In this document: piece after piece, positions 26,837 to 35,745 of the stretch
Numbering within the stretch: position 1 is the stretch's first letter
How the letters are laid out: every line of letters begins with the position of its first letter
NCBI GenBank assembly: GCA_016717855.1
Contig: JADKEV010000008.1
Location: 124,001-188,000 of the forward strand
DNA from: Betaproteobacteria bacterium
GTDB lineage: Bacteria > Pseudomonadota > Gammaproteobacteria > Burkholderiales > Casimicrobiaceae
Direction of reading: 5' to 3'
Length of the DNA stretch: 64,000 nucleotides
Notes under the pieces: generated by a model
What the model saw: only the letters and a program-made list of their open reading frames with translations
What the model was told of the DNA's origin: nothing
The model's database searches: none
Position numbers and translations under genes: made by a program

Positions 26837-29782
26837 TCAGCTGCGCAGCTTGGCGAGGAAGTCCTGCGCTTCCTTCTTCTGCTGGTCGTCGCCTTCCTGC
26901 ATGACCTCCTGCAGGATTTCGCGGGCGCCCTCGACGTCGCCCATTTCCTGGTAGGCCTTGGCCAGGTCGAGCTTGGTTGCCGCGTCGTGCCACTGGCCAT
27001 CCAGCACCGATGGCGTCGGATCCTCGAAGGTCTTGCGCGAGGGATCAAAAGACAAATCCAGCTTGTCGAGTTCGAGCTTGCCCGAGGGTTGCGGCGCGCG
27101 CGTCACCGTGCTGGTCGTCAGCGGCGAGAAGCCGGCCATCGTGGCGTCGCCGGCGGCGACCGCGGCGGCCACCGCCGGCCTGCTCACATCGCCGGGCGTC
27201 AACTCGGGCAGCTGGTCGATCAGCGGCGCCGGTTGCGCCGCGGGACTCACCTTGTCCTGCAGCGGGGCCAGCGGCTTCTCGCCCCAGATGTCGGCCGATG
27301 GCGATGCCAGCGTAACGCCAGACAGCGTCGAGGGACCGGACAGCGTGGTCGCCCCGGTCAGCGTGATCGGGCCATCGAGGGTAACGAAATCCATCGTCGG
27401 CGATGTCGCTTGTGCATCGGGGTCCGGACCACTGTCGAGCTTGAAGTCGAGTGGCGCCCGATCGTGGACCGCGCTGGCTCGTGACGCTGCGGCGGCCGCG
27501 ACCGAGGCCGCGGCCGCCGCGGCCAGCGGCGCCGACAGCGACGACACGCCGGGCGCTGCCTGAGTCGCCGGAGTCGGCGATGCTGCCGGCGCCGGCGCGG
27601 CCGGCGTCAGTGCCGGCGGCATCACGAAGACTTCCCGTTGCGGGGCTTCGGGAAGTTCGAAATCGGTCTCGAGCGCGGACTTTTCCACCGCCTGGGCCAC
27701 GCGCATGTTCGAATCCGGAAACCGGTCGTCGTTGCTCGAGAACGCCGTGGTGGTGGCGCTCGCGCTGCCGCTTTCATCGCCCTTGGCGGCGTACAGAGGG
27801 TTGGCCGGGTCGATGCCGCGCCCGAGTTGCGCGGCCTTGGCCCACATGTCGCCGGAACCCTTGGTCGCCGCAAACACTTCCGAGGCGATCCCCTCGAAGG
27901 CGGTCGGCTTGTTCTGTTGCGCGTAGATTTCCAGCAACTTCAACCGGATCTCCTGCCGGTCCGGCGTCTTGCCCAGCGCATCGCGCAGTATCTCTTCGGC
28001 TTGATTATCGCGGCCATAGGCCAGGTAGACCTCGGCTTCTGCGATCGGATCGACTTCGCCCGTATCGATATTGCCCAAGCCCTCGCGGCTGAAGTCTGAC
28101 ACCAGCGAATTGTCGCCCGTGTTCACCACGCCGCCGCCGGTATTGCCGAACACCGTGCTGGTGCGGATATCGGTGCCCGCGCTGATGCTGTCTTCGAACT
28201 TGGTCGTCACTTGCCGGCGCCGGCGAGCCAGCACCCAGTACAGGATGCCAAGGCCGATCGCCGCGGCACCGCCGATCAGGACCAGCGAGTTGTTCATCAG
28301 GTCATCGAGGATCGACGGCTCATTCTGCGGCTGCGGAGGACGCAGCGGAGGTTTCGGCTTGGGCGGCTCAGCCTTGAAAGAATCGGCGTCCTTCGCCACG
28401 GTTTTGGTCTCCGCCTTCGAGGGTTCGATGGCGGCGAGCGTCGGCGCCTTCGCAGCCTCGGCCTTGGCGAGTTCGCCGGCAGTAGTCAGCGCGACGGGCG
28501 GAACGGCCGGCACCGAGGCCGGTTGCGGAATGACCGGCGCTGGCGCGGGAACTGCCGGCACTGGCGCGGCGGGTGCCGGCGCTATCGTCTGAGTGGATGC
28601 CGCCGGTGTCGCGGGCGCGGGACTGGCGCCGGCCGGCGCGCCCTTCGCCGCCGCTCTTGCCTGCTCGGCCGCGAGTTGCTGCGCCTGCAGCGTGGAGTTC
28701 TTGAGTTCGAGCAACCGCTGCAAATCCCGGACCTGCTTTTCCAGGTCCGACACGCGCACACTGGCCTCCGCCGCGGCCTTCTGGGAGGCCAGCAGATTCT
28801 CCGCGCGCGCAGCCGCGCCGCCGCTGCCGGGAGCTGTCTCGCCCTTGGACAGGCGCAGGGTATCGGCGCCTGGCGCCTTCGCAGCCTGTTCCTCCACGGC
28901 TGTCGTGATCCGTCCGCCGGCGGCCGCGCGCGGGGCCTGCGGTTCGCTGGCGGGTGCCGCGCCGGCCAGCCGGTCGCGGTAAGCACGCCAATCGGCCGCC
29001 TGAACACGGATGTCCTTTTTCGCGTCGTCAATCGGTATCGCCGCGACCAAGTCGGCCTTGGGCACGGTCAGTATCTGTCCGGCGCGCAGCCGATTCATGT
29101 TCTTGCCATCAAAGGCTTGCGCGTTCGAGCGGTAGAGCGCCGCCAACATCTGCTCGAGGGTCACGGTGTCGGGCTTGACCTGTGCCGCGATCTTGCCCAG
29201 CGTGTCGCCGCGTTTGACGGGGCCGTATGTATCCCCGGTTGACGGCCCGGACCCGCCTGGTGCCGCGGCGGGTGCCCTGGCGGGCGCTACCGCAGTCGGG
29301 GCAGGACGCGCTGCCGACGGCGCGGCGGGCACCAGGACCTGCGCCGGAATTGCCGCCGCCGGCTCCACAGCAGTGGTGGCCGCAAATCCGGGCGGGTCCA
29401 GCAGGAACGTGTATTCGCGCAGCAATCGGCCGGTGGCCCAGTTCAATTCGATCAGCAGATCGAGAAACGGCTCGTTGATCGGCTGGGTGCTGGTGACCTT
29501 GAGCACCGGACGGCCGCCGCGCTGATCCAGCGCGACGCGGACCCGCGCCAGCGCGCTGCCGTAATCGATCTTGTTGTTGCTGTAGGTCGCCTGGTCGGCT
29601 AGTCGCGCGGTCAGAGAATCGAGTTCCCCCGGCTGCACGGAAGTCAGTTCGATTTCGGCCGAAAGTGCCTGGCCCAATCCCGACTGCAGTGTCAACCTGC
29701 CCAGGCCCACCGCCCATGCTGGCACGGACAGCACCAGGAGTCCTGCCAGGACACAATGCTGGATCATCGGTTTGAGGCGCAT
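26837..29782 (-). CDS. fimV: FimV/HubP family polar scaffold protein
   Basis: A 981-residue envelope protein of the FimV/TspA family, which organises the cell pole and type IV pilus or twitching functions. Start at ATG 29782, preceded by AGGAAAGG; a signal peptide ends about PAWAVGLG. The N-terminal domain (LGRLTLQSGLGQALSAEI) is followed by a LysM peptidoglycan-binding domain (YGPVKRGDTLGKIAAQV), a coiled coil (EKQVRDLQRLLELKNSTLQAQ), a single TM helix (SLVLIGGAAAIGLGILYWVL) and a long acidic cytoplasmic part. It ends in the FimV C-terminal TPR-like motif (KLDLAKAYQEMGDVEGAREI). Low-complexity Ala/Pro linkers vary widely in this family. Confidence 0.93.
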   Translation of the reverse strand: MRLKPMIQHCVLAGLLVLSVPAWAVGLGRLTLQSGLGQALSAEIELTSVQPGELDSLTARLADQATYSNNKIDYGSALARVRVALDQRGGRPVLKVTSTQPINEPFLDLLIELNWATGRLLREYTFLLDPPGFAATTAVEPAAAIPAQVLVPAAPSAARPAPTAVAPARAPAAAPGGSGPSTGDTYGPVKRGDTLGKIAAQVKPDTVTLEQMLAALYRSNAQAFDGKNMNRLRAGQILTVPKADLVAAIPIDDAKKDIRVQAADWRAYRDRLAGAAPASEPQAPRAAAGGRITTAVEEQAAKAPGADTLRLSKGETAPGSGGAAARAENLLASQKAAAEASVRVSDLEKQVRDLQRLLELKNSTLQAQQLAAEQARAAAKGAPAGASPAPATPAASTQTIAPAPAAPVPAVPAPAPVIPQPASVPAVPPVALTTAGELAKAEAAKAPTLAAIEPSKAETKTVAKDADSFKAEPPKPKPPLRPPQPQNEPSILDDLMNNSLVLIGGAAAIGLGILYWVLARRRRQVTTKFEDSISAGTDIRTSTVFGNTGGGVVNTGDNSLVSDFSREGLGNIDTGEVDPIAEAEVYLAYGRDNQAEEILRDALGKTPDRQEIRLKLLEIYAQQNKPTAFEGIASEVFAATKGSGDMWAKAAQLGRGIDPANPLYAAKGDESGSASATTTAFSSNDDRFPDSNMRVAQAVEKSALETDFELPEAPQREVFVMPPALTPAAPAPAASPTPATQAAPGVSSLSAPLAAAAAASVAAAAASRASAVHDRAPLDFKLDSGPDPDAQATSPTMDFVTLDGPITLTGATTLSGPSTLSGVTLASPSADIWGEKPLAPLQDKVSPAAQPAPLIDQLPELTPGDVSRPAVAAAVAAGDATMAGFSPLTTSTVTRAPQPSGKLELDKLDLSFDPSRKTFEDPTPSVLDGQWHDAATKLDLAKAYQEMGDVEGAREILQEVMQEGDDQQKKEAQDFLAKLRS

Positions 29783-30208
29783 GCCTTTCCTCGCGCAAGA
29801 ATTGCTGGAAGCTAACATAACATCAGCAGTTTAGGCTGGCAAGCTAAAGATGGGGATGAAATATCGTCGGCCGCAACGTTAGGCCCGCGAACGGCACCAG
29901 GCAATCCGGTCCGGCACGAGGCATGGCGCGCCGCGAGGGTGACGCACCTATCCGGCATAACCACAAAGTTTGGTAGGCCGCGCGCGGGTTCCTGCCACGG
30001 CTGGTGGGTTCGGCGGCTATATGCGCTTGGCCTTGGCGGCCCGGCAGGCGGCTTGGGCTCGCCGGGGCCCGGGACGTGCCCGCCGGAATCCGGAATATTG
30101 CAGAAAACATACACATCGCACCGATTACGGTCCGCGCCGCCGTTTTTTTCATGCCCCGATGGCTCAAAGCCCCCGGACAGGGGCTTTGAGGGGTTGCGGG
30201 CCGCGATT
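29783..30208. other. Gene-free spacer between asd and fimV
   Basis: A 426-base spacer downstream of asd and upstream of fimV (both minus strand), with no convincing gene. The clearest feature is the palindrome at 30163-30190. A degenerate sigma-70-like pair on the minus strand (TTGCCT and TAACGT with 17-base spacing, roughly 29875-29905) may be the fimV promoter, at low confidence. Confidence 0.5.
30163..30190. terminator. Perfect 11-bp inverted repeat downstream of asd
   Basis: CTCAAAGCCCC (30163-30173) pairs with GGGGCTTTGAG (30180-30190), with a 6-base loop. It lies just beyond the asd stop and probably ends that transcript. There is no U-tract on the asd-sense side, so it may act as an RNA-stabilising 3' hairpin instead. 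Confidence 0.45.
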
Positions 30209-31378
30209 TTATGCGTTTGTCGTTGCGAGCGACTCACGAGCCGCGGCGCGCGCCTGCGGCATCGCCAGCAAAATGCGCAACATGCGCCGCAACGGTTCGG
30301 CGGCGCCCCAGAGCAGCTGGTCGCCGACGGTGAACGCCGCGAGAAACTCCGGCCCCATGCTGAGCTTGCGCAGGCGGCCGATCGGAACGCCCAGCGTGCC
30401 GGTGACCTTGGCCGGCGTCAGGCCGGCCAGCGTCGCCTCCCTGTTGTTCGGAACCACGCTGACCCACGGATTTGCCGCCGCCAGCAGTCCCTCGACATCG
30501 GCCAGCGGCACGTCGCGCCGCAGTTTCACGGTCAACGCCTGGCTGTGGCAGCGCATGGCGCCGACGCGCACGCAGAGCCCATCAAGCGGGATGTTGTCAG
30601 CGCGCCCACGTCCGAGAATCTTGTTGCCTTCGGCTTCGGCCTTCCACTCCTCCCTCGATTGCCCGTTGCCGAGATCCTTGTCGATCCATGGCAGCAGGCT
30701 GCCGGCCAGCGGGTAGCCGAACTCGGCCCGCGGAAACGACTCTCCCCGCATCACGTCGATGGTGCGGCGATCGATGCCGAGGATGGCCGACGCCGGATCG
30801 TCGAGTTGCGGCGCAACCGCGCCGTGGATCGCACCCATCTGCGCGAGGAGTTCGCGCATGTTTGCCGCGCCCGCCCCCGATGCCGCCTGGTAGGTCATCG
30901 CGGTCGCCCATTCGACCAGGTCGGCCTTGAACAGTCCGTGCATCGCCATCAGCATCAGGCTGATCGTGCAGTTGCCGCCGATGAAGTCGGTCGCGCCCTT
31001 CGCCAGCGCATCCTTGATCAAGTGCATGTTGAGGGGGTCGAGGATGATGACGGCGTCGTCCGCCATCCGCAGCGCCGAGGCGGCGTCTATCCAGTAGCCC
31101 TTCCAGCCAGCGGCGCGCAGTTTTGGATGCACGGCATTGGTGTAGTCGCCGCCCTGGCAGGTGATGATGATGTCGAGCTTCTTCAGGTCCGCGATGCTGT
31201 TCCCGCCACGCAGATTCCCCGTTTCGCGCCCGTCGATAACCGGGCCCTTGCCGCCCGCGTTCGACGTCGAGAAGAATACCGGCGCGATGTGGTCGAAATC
31301 CTTCTCCTCGGACATCCTCTGCAAGAGGACCGAGCCGACCATTCCCCGCCAACCCACCAGACCAACCGTTTTCATCAT
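30209..31378 (-). CDS. asd: Aspartate-semialdehyde dehydrogenase
   Basis: A 389-residue NADPH-dependent enzyme making aspartate semialdehyde for lysine/DAP, threonine and methionine. GLVGWRGMVGS is the nucleotide-binding loop, and catalytic C137 is in GGNCTIS. ATGATG offers two start codons (31378 or 31375), with AGGGTG upstream. It lies after leuB in the conserved leuCDB-asd order. Confidence 0.97.
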   Translation of the reverse strand: MMKTVGLVGWRGMVGSVLLQRMSEEKDFDHIAPVFFSTSNAGGKGPVIDGRETGNLRGGNSIADLKKLDIIITCQGGDYTNAVHPKLRAAGWKGYWIDAASALRMADDAVIILDPLNMHLIKDALAKGATDFIGGNCTISLMLMAMHGLFKADLVEWATAMTYQAASGAGAANMRELLAQMGAIHGAVAPQLDDPASAILGIDRRTIDVMRGESFPRAEFGYPLAGSLLPWIDKDLGNGQSREEWKAEAEGNKILGRGRADNIPLDGLCVRVGAMRCHSQALTVKLRRDVPLADVEGLLAAANPWVSVVPNNREATLAGLTPAKVTGTLGVPIGRLRKLSMGPEFLAAFTVGDQLLWGAAEPLRRMLRILLAMPQARAAARESLATTNA

Positions 31379-31460
31379 TGCACCCTGTTTGTGGAGTTCA
31401 TCGGACTCCTCCTGCCCTGCCTGCCTTTGTTGTCGTTGCCGCCGGCCGCTCGCGCCGCGC

Positions 31461-32531
31461 TCACTTCCGCAGCGCGGCGACGAGGGCGTCGCCCATTTCC
31501 CGCGTGCCGGTGACCGCCTCGCCCGGCGCCGCTATGTCGCCGGTGCGCAGGCCCGCCGCCAGCACCCGGCGCACCGCCGCCTCGATCCGTGCCGCCAAGT
31601 CAGCCCTGCCGAAAGTGTAGCGAAACATCATGCCCACGGAAAGCACGGTCGCGAGCGGATTGGCCTTGTTGGTCCCGGCGATGTCAGGCGCGCTGCCGTG
31701 GATCGGCTCGTAGAGCCCCTTGCCGCGCGCATCCAGCGACGCGGAGGGCAGCATGCCGATAGAGCCGGCGAGCATCGACGCCTCGTCGGACAGGATGTCC
31801 CCGAAGATGTTGCCGGTGACGATCACGTCGAACTGCTTCGGCGCGCGCACGAGCTGCATCGCCGCGTTGTCGACGTACATGTGCGAGAGCTGGACCTCGG
31901 GATACTCGTGCGCCAGGCCGGTCACCACTTCGCGCCACAGGATCGACGTGTCGAGCACGTTGGCCTTGTCGACCGAGCAGAGCTTCCTGCCCCTCTTCAT
32001 CGCGGTGGCGAACCCGACCCGGGCGATGCGCTCGATCTCCGGGCGGGCGTACAGCATGGTGTCGAAGCCCTCGTCGTCGCCCTGCGCATTCGTCCGGCGC
32101 CCGCGCGGCTGGCCGAAGTAGATGTCGCCGGTCAGTTCGCGGATGATCATCAGGTCGAGGCCGGCGACGATCTCCGGCTTGAGCGACGACGCCCCGGCCA
32201 GCTCGGGGTAGAGCAGCGCCGGTCGGAGATTGGCGAACAGTTGCAGGTCCTTCCGGATGCCGAGTATCCCCTGCTCGGGACGCATTGCACGCGGCAGGCT
32301 GTCGTACTGCGGCCCACCGACCGCGCCCAGCAGCACCGCGTCGGCTGCGCCGGCGATGCGCTGCGTCGACGGCGGATACGGGTGCCCTTCGGCGTCGTGC
32401 GCGGCACCACCCAGGTGCGCGCGCTCGATTTCGATGGTCTCGCCCTCGGCGCGGAGCACGTCGAATATCTTGATGGCTTCCGCGACGATCTCGGGGCCGA
32501 TGCCGTCGCCGGCCAGGACTGCGATTTTCAT
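31461..32531 (-). CDS. leuB: 3-isopropylmalate dehydrogenase
   Basis: A 356-residue NAD-dependent enzyme of leucine synthesis. MKIAVLAGDGIGPEI is the typical N-terminus (start ATG 32531), followed by RELTGDIYFGQPRG and the Lys/Asp active-site regions DKANVL, VTGNIFGDILSDEASML and EPIHGSAPDIAG. Complete length. It follows leuD by about 35 bases. Confidence 0.97.
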   Translation of the reverse strand: MKIAVLAGDGIGPEIVAEAIKIFDVLRAEGETIEIERAHLGGAAHDAEGHPYPPSTQRIAGAADAVLLGAVGGPQYDSLPRAMRPEQGILGIRKDLQLFANLRPALLYPELAGASSLKPEIVAGLDLMIIRELTGDIYFGQPRGRRTNAQGDDEGFDTMLYARPEIERIARVGFATAMKRGRKLCSVDKANVLDTSILWREVVTGLAHEYPEVQLSHMYVDNAAMQLVRAPKQFDVIVTGNIFGDILSDEASMLAGSIGMLPSASLDARGKGLYEPIHGSAPDIAGTNKANPLATVLSVGMMFRYTFGRADLAARIEAAVRRVLAAGLRTGDIAAPGEAVTGTREMGDALVAALRK

Positions 32532-32565
32532 TGTCGTTCCGCTTTCTTTGTCGGGTCGCGCGGCC

Positions 32566-33204
32566 TCAGCCGAACAACCAGGGCTGCTCCGCGCGCCGGG
32601 CCATCTCAAACGCGCGGATCTTGTCCGCATGCCGCAGCGTGAGCCCGATGTCGTCCCAGCCGTTGAGCAGGCAATCCTTGCGGAACGGATCAACGTCGAA
32701 TTCCCATTCCTCGCCGTCGGGCTTGACCACGCGCTGGCGCGGCAGGTCGATGGTCAGCCGGTAGCCGGGGAAGGCCGCCGCCTCGGCGAAAAGCCGGTCC
32801 ATTTTCGATTCCGTCAGCACCAGCGGCAAGAGGCCGTTCTTGAAGCAATTGGCGAAGAAGATGTCGGCGAACGACGGCGCGATGACGCAGCGAAAGCCGT
32901 AGTCGTCGAGCGCCCACGGCGCGTGTTCGCGGGAGCTGCCGCAGCCGAAGTTCTTCCGCGCCAGCAGCACCGACGCGCCGCGATAGCGCTCCGCATTGAG
33001 CACGAAGTCCGGATTCAGCGGCCGCCGCGTGTTGTCCATCCCCGGTTCACCCTTGTCCAGGTAGCGCCACGCATCGAACAGGTTGGGGCCGAACCCCGAG
33101 CGCTTGATCGACTTGAGGAACTGCTTGGGAATGATCGCATCCGTGTCGACGTTGGCGCGATCCAGCGGCGCCACCAGCCCGGTATGAACGACAAACGATT
33201 TCAT
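32566..33204 (-). CDS. leuD: 3-isopropylmalate dehydratase small subunit
   Basis: A 212-residue swivelling-domain subunit that pairs with LeuC. Conserved NVDTDAIIPKQFLKSI, NFGCGSSREHAPWAL and PSFADIFFANCFKNGLLP are present. Complete. 76 bases separate it from leuC. Confidence 0.97.
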   Translation of the reverse strand: MKSFVVHTGLVAPLDRANVDTDAIIPKQFLKSIKRSGFGPNLFDAWRYLDKGEPGMDNTRRPLNPDFVLNAERYRGASVLLARKNFGCGSSREHAPWALDDYGFRCVIAPSFADIFFANCFKNGLLPLVLTESKMDRLFAEAAAFPGYRLTIDLPRQRVVKPDGEEWEFDVDPFRKDCLLNGWDDIGLTLRHADKIRAFEMARRAEQPWLFG

Positions 33205-33280
33205 CTCGATCCTTGCAAGGTTCGGCGCAGGTTGCCGCCGGCCCGCAACGGCGGGCCCGCGGCCGCATGCGCGTTGCGTT

Positions 33281-34696
33281 TCAGGCCAGCTGGCGCACGT
33301 CGACGAAGTGCCCTTCGATCGCGGCCGCCGCCGCCATCGCGGGGCTGACCAGGTGCGTCCGGCCGCCGGTGCCCTGGCGACCTTCGAAATTCCGGTTCGA
33401 CGTCGAGGCGCAGCGCTCGCCCGGCTCCAGACGGTCGTCGTTCATCGCCAGGCACATCGAGCAACCGGGTTCGCGCCACTCGAAGCCGGCGGCGACGAAA
33501 ACCTTGTCCAGCCCTTCGCTTTCGGCTTGGCGCTTGACCAGCCCAGACCCCGGCACCACCATCGCGACCTTGATCCCCGGCGCGACGCGCTTGCCCAGGC
33601 GCTGGACCACCCATGCCGCCGCGCGCAAGTCTTCGATCCGCGAATTGGTGCACGAACCGATGAACACCTTGTCGATGCGGATGTCCTTGATCGCCGTGTC
33701 GGGGGTCAGCCCCATGTAGACCAGCGCGCGCTCGATGCCTTCGCGCCGCGCGGGGTCCCTTTCCTTGTCCGGGTCCGGCACGCGGCCTTCGATGGTCGTG
33801 ACCATTTCCGGCGACGTGCCCCAGGTCACCTGCGGCTTGATCTCGCCGGCGTTGAGTTCCACGACGCGGTCGAATTTCGCATCGGGGTCCGAGACGAGCG
33901 TGCGCCAATAGGCGGCCGCCCGCTCGAACATCTCGCCCTTCGGCGCGAACGGACGGCCGCGCAGATAGGCCACCGTCGTTTCGTCGGCGGCCACCATGCC
34001 GGCGCGCGCGCCCGCCTCGATCGCCATGTTGCAGACCGTCATCCGGCCTTCCATCGACAGCGCGCGGATCGTCGAGCCGCCGAACTCGATCGCGTGGCCG
34101 GTGCCGCCGGCGGTGCCGATCTTGCCGATCACGGCCAGTGCGATGTCCTTGGCCGTGCAGCCGAACGGGAGTTGCCCGTCGACCCGCACCAGCATGTTCT
34201 TCGTCTTGTTCTGCAGCAGGCACTGCGTCGCCATCACATGCTCGACTTCCGACGTGCCGATGCCGGTGGACAGGCAGGCGAACGCGCCATGGGTACTGGT
34301 GTGCGAATCGCCGCAGACCACCGTCATCCCGGGCAGCGTCGCACCGTTCTCCGGCCCGATCACATGCACGATGCCTTGCCGCGTGTCGCGGAACGGGAAG
34401 TAGGCCTTCGCCCCGCTCGCGGCGATGTTGGCGTCGAGCGTCTCGACCTGCATCCGCGATACCGGGTCGGCGATGCCCTGCGCCCAGTCCCGGGTCGGCG
34501 TGTTGTGGTCCGCGGTCGCGACGATCGAGTCGGTGCGCCAGGGCTTGCGGCCCGCCAGACGCAGTCCTTCATACGCCTGCGGACTGGTGACTTCATGCAC
34601 CAGGTGGCGGTCGATGTAGATCAGCGCGGTGCCGTCTTCCTCGGCATGGACGACGTGGCTGTCCCAGAGTTTGTCGTACAGCGTGCGTCCGGTCAT
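33281..34696 (-). CDS. leuC: 3-isopropylmalate dehydratase large subunit
   Basis: A 471-residue aconitase-family subunit carrying the 4Fe-4S cluster. Cluster cysteines are in FIGSCTNSRIEDL and CSMCLAMN. CGDSHTSTHGAFACL and the N-terminal TLYDKLWDSHVV are conserved. Start at ATG 34696. It is the first gene of leuCDB-asd on the minus strand. Confidence 0.97.
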   Translation of the reverse strand: MTGRTLYDKLWDSHVVHAEEDGTALIYIDRHLVHEVTSPQAYEGLRLAGRKPWRTDSIVATADHNTPTRDWAQGIADPVSRMQVETLDANIAASGAKAYFPFRDTRQGIVHVIGPENGATLPGMTVVCGDSHTSTHGAFACLSTGIGTSEVEHVMATQCLLQNKTKNMLVRVDGQLPFGCTAKDIALAVIGKIGTAGGTGHAIEFGGSTIRALSMEGRMTVCNMAIEAGARAGMVAADETTVAYLRGRPFAPKGEMFERAAAYWRTLVSDPDAKFDRVVELNAGEIKPQVTWGTSPEMVTTIEGRVPDPDKERDPARREGIERALVYMGLTPDTAIKDIRIDKVFIGSCTNSRIEDLRAAAWVVQRLGKRVAPGIKVAMVVPGSGLVKRQAESEGLDKVFVAAGFEWREPGCSMCLAMNDDRLEPGERCASTSNRNFEGRQGTGGRTHLVSPAMAAAAAIEGHFVDVRQLA

Positions 34697-34785
34697 GGCA
34701 GGTCCGTCGGTGGCGTTGAGTGCTGCGGAGCCTGCAATTTTCGCACACATTCAGTGCCTTGTGCACTGCACCAACCCGCCCGTGC

Positions 34786-35691
34786 TCAGCGCGGGAGCGC
34801 CCGCGCGACGCAGTCGATCACGTCTTCCTGCACGCTGGCGGACAGGCAATCGAACGTCGTCGCGGGCGTCCGGCGCAGCCACGTGAGCTGGCGCTTCGCC
34901 AGTTGCCGCGTCGCGAAAATGCCCTGATCGCGCAGGGTCGCGAGATCGATCGCGCCATCGAGATGTTGCCACGCCTGCCGATAGCCGACCGCGCGCATCG
35001 CCGGCATCTCCGGCGTCAGCGCATGGCGCTCGCGCAACGACCGCACTTCGTCGACCAGGCCCGCGGCGAGCATCGCATCGAACCGCGCTGCGATCCGGGC
35101 GTGCAGCGTTGCCCGTTCCGAAGGTACGAGGGCGATGTGCAGGAACGCCGTCGCCGACGCCTCGCGGCCGGGCGCATCCAGCAGCGCGGAGAGCGGCCGG
35201 CCGGACAGTTCGTAGACTTCCAGTGCCCGCTGTATGCGCTGCCGATCCGCGGGCTGGAGACGCGCCGCGGTCACCGGATCGACCTTCGCGAGTTCCTCAT
35301 GCAGCCGCGGCCAGCCGTGGCGGGCGGCGCGCGCATCGATGCCGGCGCGCACCGCGGCGTCCGCGCCGGGCAGGTCGTTGAGACCCTGCGTGAGCGCCTT
35401 GAAGTAGAGCATCGTGCCGCCAACCAGCAACGGCAGCCGCCCGCGGCCGCGGATCTCCGCGATCAGCCGCGCCGCGTCGCCCGCGAATCGCGCTGCGGAA
35501 TACCGTTCCGTGGGCGGCAGGATGTCGAGCAGATGGTGAGGCACGCGCGCCCGGTCTTCCGGGCCCGGCTTCGCAGTGCCGACGTTCATGTCCCGGTAGA
35601 CCTGCGCCGAGTCGACGCTGATGATCTCTACCGGAAAGCGTTCGGCCAGGCGCATTGCCAGCGCCGACTTGCCGCTGGCGGTCGGGCCCAT
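34786..35691 (-). CDS. miaA: tRNA dimethylallyltransferase MiaA (true start uncertain)
   Basis: Isopentenylates A37 of tRNAs reading UNN codons. The P-loop GPTASGKS lies at residues 2-9 of the ATG 35691 frame, then ISVDSAQVYRDMNVGTAKP, and the C-terminal RQLAKRQLTWLR. The first beta-strand of the family (PAAILLMGPTASGKS) is encoded in frame upstream of this ATG, so the real start should lie further upstream. But between the mutL stop (35746) and 35691 there is no in-frame ATG, GTG or TTG. An ATG at 35744 is one base out of frame. A lost start, a rare CTG start or a one-base error would explain this. Confidence 0.9.
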   Translation of the reverse strand: MGPTASGKSALAMRLAERFPVEIISVDSAQVYRDMNVGTAKPGPEDRARVPHHLLDILPPTERYSAARFAGDAARLIAEIRGRGRLPLLVGGTMLYFKALTQGLNDLPGADAAVRAGIDARAARHGWPRLHEELAKVDPVTAARLQPADRQRIQRALEVYELSGRPLSALLDAPGREASATAFLHIALVPSERATLHARIAARFDAMLAAGLVDEVRSLRERHALTPEMPAMRAVGYRQAWQHLDGAIDLATLRDQGIFATRQLAKRQLTWLRRTPATTFDCLSASVQEDVIDCVARALPR

Positions 35692-35745
35692 CAGGAGGAT
35701 TGCGGCGGGAGCGGTGGGCAGAGGATGGTCGCGGCTCGACCCATC

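Noticed and set aside
29812..30237. A 141-codon minus-strand frame in the asd-fimV spacer
   Set aside because: It has no recognisable domain, biased composition and no ribosome-binding site, and it overlaps the asd stop and hairpin.
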